Part shown: piece by piece, positions 6,217 through 7,050 of the stretch
Layout of the letters: each line of letters opens with the position of its first letter
Position numbering within the stretch: position 1 is the stretch's first letter
NCBI GenBank assembly: GCA_005777205.1
Contig: SXNB01000115.1
Span: 1-7,050, forward strand
Direction: 5' to 3'
DNA: 7,050 bases
Source: Burkholderiales bacterium
Lineage (GTDB): Bacteria > Pseudomonadota > Gammaproteobacteria > Burkholderiales > SG8-39
Notes under the pieces: model-generated
Told to the model about the DNA's origin: nothing
The model's input: the letters and a program-made list of their open reading frames with translations, nothing else
Database searches by the model: none
Made by a program: the position numbers and the translations under genes

Positions 6217-6633
6217 TCAGCCGACCAGCCGGAATCCGGCGGCGGCGAAGTGGTGGTCGAAGGCGAAGGCGAGGCTGATGCGGGCACGCTTCATAATCGT
6301 GAAGCTGGTGGCGTCGACGGCCGAGAGCTTGTGCAGGCCGCCGCGGCGGAAATACGCCCAGGAACTCTCGAGGTCCCGCAGCTCGCAGGGCAGGATACGC
6401 ACGGTCGCGGGAGCGTAAATCGAATCCTTCCATGCCAGCGCCACGTCGCGGTTGGCATTGCGCTCGAGGAAGGTGAAAGTTTCAACCACCACTGGCACCG
6501 AGGTGTGCAGCTTCGCGCCGCCGCCGCACAGCATGTCCCAATGTTCGCGGGCCTGCGGGTGCAGCGGGTCCCTCGACAATGCGAGCGCGATCCAGGCGCC
6601 GCTGTCGACGAACGCCGGCTCGCGCTGGCGCAT
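6217..6633 (-). CDS. vapC: PIN-domain toxin ribonuclease, VapC family
   Basis: The 138-residue PIN protein carries the expected acidic residues: Asp10 in FVDSGAWIALAL, Glu51 in SVPVVVETFTFLERN, Asp107 in LSAVDATSFTIMKR and Asp126 in LAFAFDHHFAAAGFRLVG. This is the D..E..D..D set that binds Mg2+ or Mn2+ in VapC-type endoribonucleases, which cleave tRNA or rRNA and stop growth when the antitoxin is lost. The length is typical. The ATG at 6633 shares its A with the antitoxin stop (TGATG), the classic toxin-antitoxin arrangement, so I prefer it to the upstream start at 6693, which lies inside the antitoxin gene. All catalytic positions are present, so the toxin is probably active. Its stop is only eight bases before the Mth938 gene, so the pair leads a longer operon. 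Confidence 0.92.
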   Translation of the reverse strand: MRQREPAFVDSGAWIALALSRDPLHPQAREHWDMLCGGGAKLHTSVPVVVETFTFLERNANRDVALAWKDSIYAPATVRILPCELRDLESSWAYFRRGGLHKLSAVDATSFTIMKRARISLAFAFDHHFAAAGFRLVG

Positions 6634-6842
6634 CAGCGCTCGTCGTGGACCGAATCGTGGTCCACCGAGCTGCGCCGGGGCTCGCCATCCCAAAGCGCGA
6701 CCGGCCCGGCAGACTGCGGGATCAGCATTGCCTTGCGCACCGCCTCGCGCACCAGTTCGGCTACGCTGCGGCCCGAGCGGGCGGCCGCAGCGCGCAGCGC
6801 CGCCAGTTCTTCCTTGCGCAGGTAGACCTGAGTTTTTTCCAT
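6633..6842 (-). CDS. Ribbon-helix-helix (CopG-type) antitoxin of the VapC pair
   Basis: The 69-residue protein begins MEKTQVYLRKEELAALRAAA, followed by ARSGRSVAELVREAVRKAM. This is a ribbon-helix-helix fold: strand TQVYL (residues 4-8), helix 1 KEELAALRAAAARSG, turn, and helix 2 SVAELVREAVRKAM. The remaining ~25 residues (IPQSAGPVALWDGEPRRSS...) are the flexible, charged tail that usually wraps the PIN toxin active site. It should dimerise, bind the operator in front of its own gene and neutralise the toxin. I place the start at the ATG at 6842; a TTG nine bases upstream (6851) would add only three residues and lies in a putative operator repeat. No good Shine-Dalgarno at normal spacing is visible; GAGAGA lies too far upstream. 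Confidence 0.9.
   Translation of the reverse strand: MEKTQVYLRKEELAALRAAAARSGRSVAELVREAVRKAMLIPQSAGPVALWDGEPRRSSVDHDSVHDER
6645..6665 (-). repeat. Perfect 7-bp inverted repeat at the antitoxin/toxin junction
   Basis: In the mRNA sense GTGGACC (6665-6659) and GGTCCAC (6651-6645) flank the seven-base loop ACGATTC. The stem ends 11 bases before the toxin ATG, within the last codons of the antitoxin. It may limit direct ribosome entry at the toxin start so that toxin is made mainly by ribosomes finishing the antitoxin. There is no following T-run, so it is not an intrinsic terminator. Confidence 0.5.
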
Positions 6843-6878
6843 ATGTGTCAACTTATCTCTCTAACTGCCATATGTCAA
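6839..6878. promoter_or_regulatory. Paired CATATG-containing direct repeats, candidate antitoxin operator
   Basis: On the plus strand CCATATGTGTCAA (6839-6851) and CCATATGTCAA (6868-6878) are near-identical direct repeats 29 bases apart, each holding the palindrome CATATG. The first copy covers the antitoxin start codon and the second overlaps its likely -35 element. Ribbon-helix-helix antitoxins commonly bind short repeated palindromes in their own promoter, so these are plausible operator half-sites. The function is inferred; the repeat itself is directly visible. Confidence 0.5.
6852..6878 (-). promoter_or_regulatory. Candidate promoter for the toxin-antitoxin-led operon
   Basis: The minus strand carries a perfect -35 hexamer TTGACA (6878-6873) and GATAAG (6857-6852) after a 15-base spacer, a 4/6 match to the -10 consensus. 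Initiation would fall near 6845, only about three bases before the antitoxin ATG, leaving almost no leader. The short spacer and weak -10 make the exact -10 uncertain. Confidence 0.42.
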
Positions 6879-6894
6879 GCCATAGCGTCTTCGC

Positions 6895-6903
6895 TGCTAG
6901 AAT
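6895..6903 (+). promoter_or_regulatory. Extended -10 element for alaC
   Basis: TGCTAGAAT is an extended -10 (TGn plus TAGAAT, 5/6 to consensus). No good -35 lies 17 bases upstream, as expected where an extended -10 carries recognition. The usual start, about seven bases beyond the -10, coincides with the A of the alaC ATG at 6910, which would make the transcript leaderless. Confidence 0.4.
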
Positions 6904-6909
6904 GGTTTG

Positions 6910-7050
6910 ATGCGAGAGTTCGCCAGAATCAAGCGTCTGCCCCCCTACGTCTTCAACATCACCAACGAGTTGAAGATGGCCGCGCGCCGCCGCGGCGAGG
7001 ATGTCATCGACCTGTCCATGGGCAACCCGGACGGGCCGACGCCGCAGCAC
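6910..7050 (+). CDS. alaC: Alanine transaminase AlaC-type, N-terminus (runs off right edge)
   Basis: The first 47 codons read [20 protein letters not shown], then [20 protein letters not shown] and DGPTPQH. The [12 protein letters not shown] start and the [12 protein letters not shown] segment are the conserved N-terminus of the AlaC/YfdZ group of PLP-dependent class I/II aminotransferases, which make alanine from pyruvate and glutamate. The PLP lysine lies far beyond the window. The ATG at 6910 gives the family-normal start. No Shine-Dalgarno precedes it, consistent with a very short or absent leader. It is the only plus-strand gene and is divergent from the toxin-antitoxin operon, sharing a 67-base control region. 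Confidence 0.93.
   Translation, partial: MREFARIKRLPPYVFNITNELKMAARRRGEDVIDLSMGNPDGPTPQH

Noticed and set aside
5840..6433. Longer start for the Mth938-domain gene
   Set aside because: The extra 75 residues are toxin coding sequence out of frame; the family starts at the ATG at 6208.
6217..6693. Longer start for the toxin at 6693
   Set aside because: It would lie inside the antitoxin gene; the ATG overlapping the antitoxin stop fits the family N-terminus.
6843..6851. TTG start of the antitoxin adding three residues
   Set aside because: The ATG at 6842 is the stronger codon, and the TTG lies within the candidate operator and at or before the likely transcription start.
1..7050. CRISPR array, tRNA/rRNA genes, insertion-sequence ends or transposase
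   Set aside because: No regularly spaced repeats, cloverleaf-like segments, terminal inverted repeats or transposase motifs were seen on either strand by eye.

Overview
The window looks like chromosomal DNA of a high-GC proteobacterium, most probably a betaproteobacterium. This rests on recognisable housekeeping neighbours (PhoH-family PIN/ATPase, Bcp peroxiredoxin, Mth938-domain protein, AlaC-type aminotransferase) and on GC-rich codon use; it is family recognition by eye, not a database match. Almost everything is on the minus strand. Only the aminotransferase at the right edge is on the plus strand.

From right to left (the direction of minus-strand transcription): a divergent control region (about 6843-6909) separates the start of alaC (plus) from a toxin-antitoxin pair of ribbon-helix-helix antitoxin and PIN/VapC toxin (6842-6217). 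Eight bases later comes the Mth938-domain gene (6208-5840). It overlaps by ATGA a small four-helix DMT/ArnE-like membrane protein (5843-5511), followed after one base by an FAD-linked oxidase of the VAO/PCMH fold (5509-3953). Four bases later comes a two-cluster [4Fe-4S] protein (3948-3028), which overlaps by GTGA a geranylgeranyl-reductase-family flavoprotein (3031-1814). All seven genes are spaced so tightly that they read as one transcription unit, led by the toxin-antitoxin promoter.

Below this operon lies a scar of about 0.45 kb (1799-1348). It holds the last 60 residues of a haloacetate-dehalogenase-like alpha/beta hydrolase, whose catalytic His position is Tyr, and then the last ~50 residues of a class III adenylate/guanylate cyclase interrupted by TAG. 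Both are 3' ends whose 5' parts are gone. After an AT-richer promoter-like stretch come bcp (1335-868) and the N-terminal 269 codons of a PhoH-family protein (809 to the left edge).

The most interesting part is the oxidase / Fe-S protein / GGR-like trio plus small membrane protein. It resembles an electron-transfer chain in gene order, but each redox protein lacks signature residues of its family: the FAD-linking His in the oxidase, the CCG-domain cysteines in the Fe-S protein, and the Rossmann glycines, the GD motif and a short internal segment in the GGR-like protein. All frames are intact. The trio is either a divergent, possibly undescribed redox module or an operon losing function. Its role is inferred; a link to lipid or isoprenoid chemistry is only a hypothesis from the GGR and ArnE-like neighbours.
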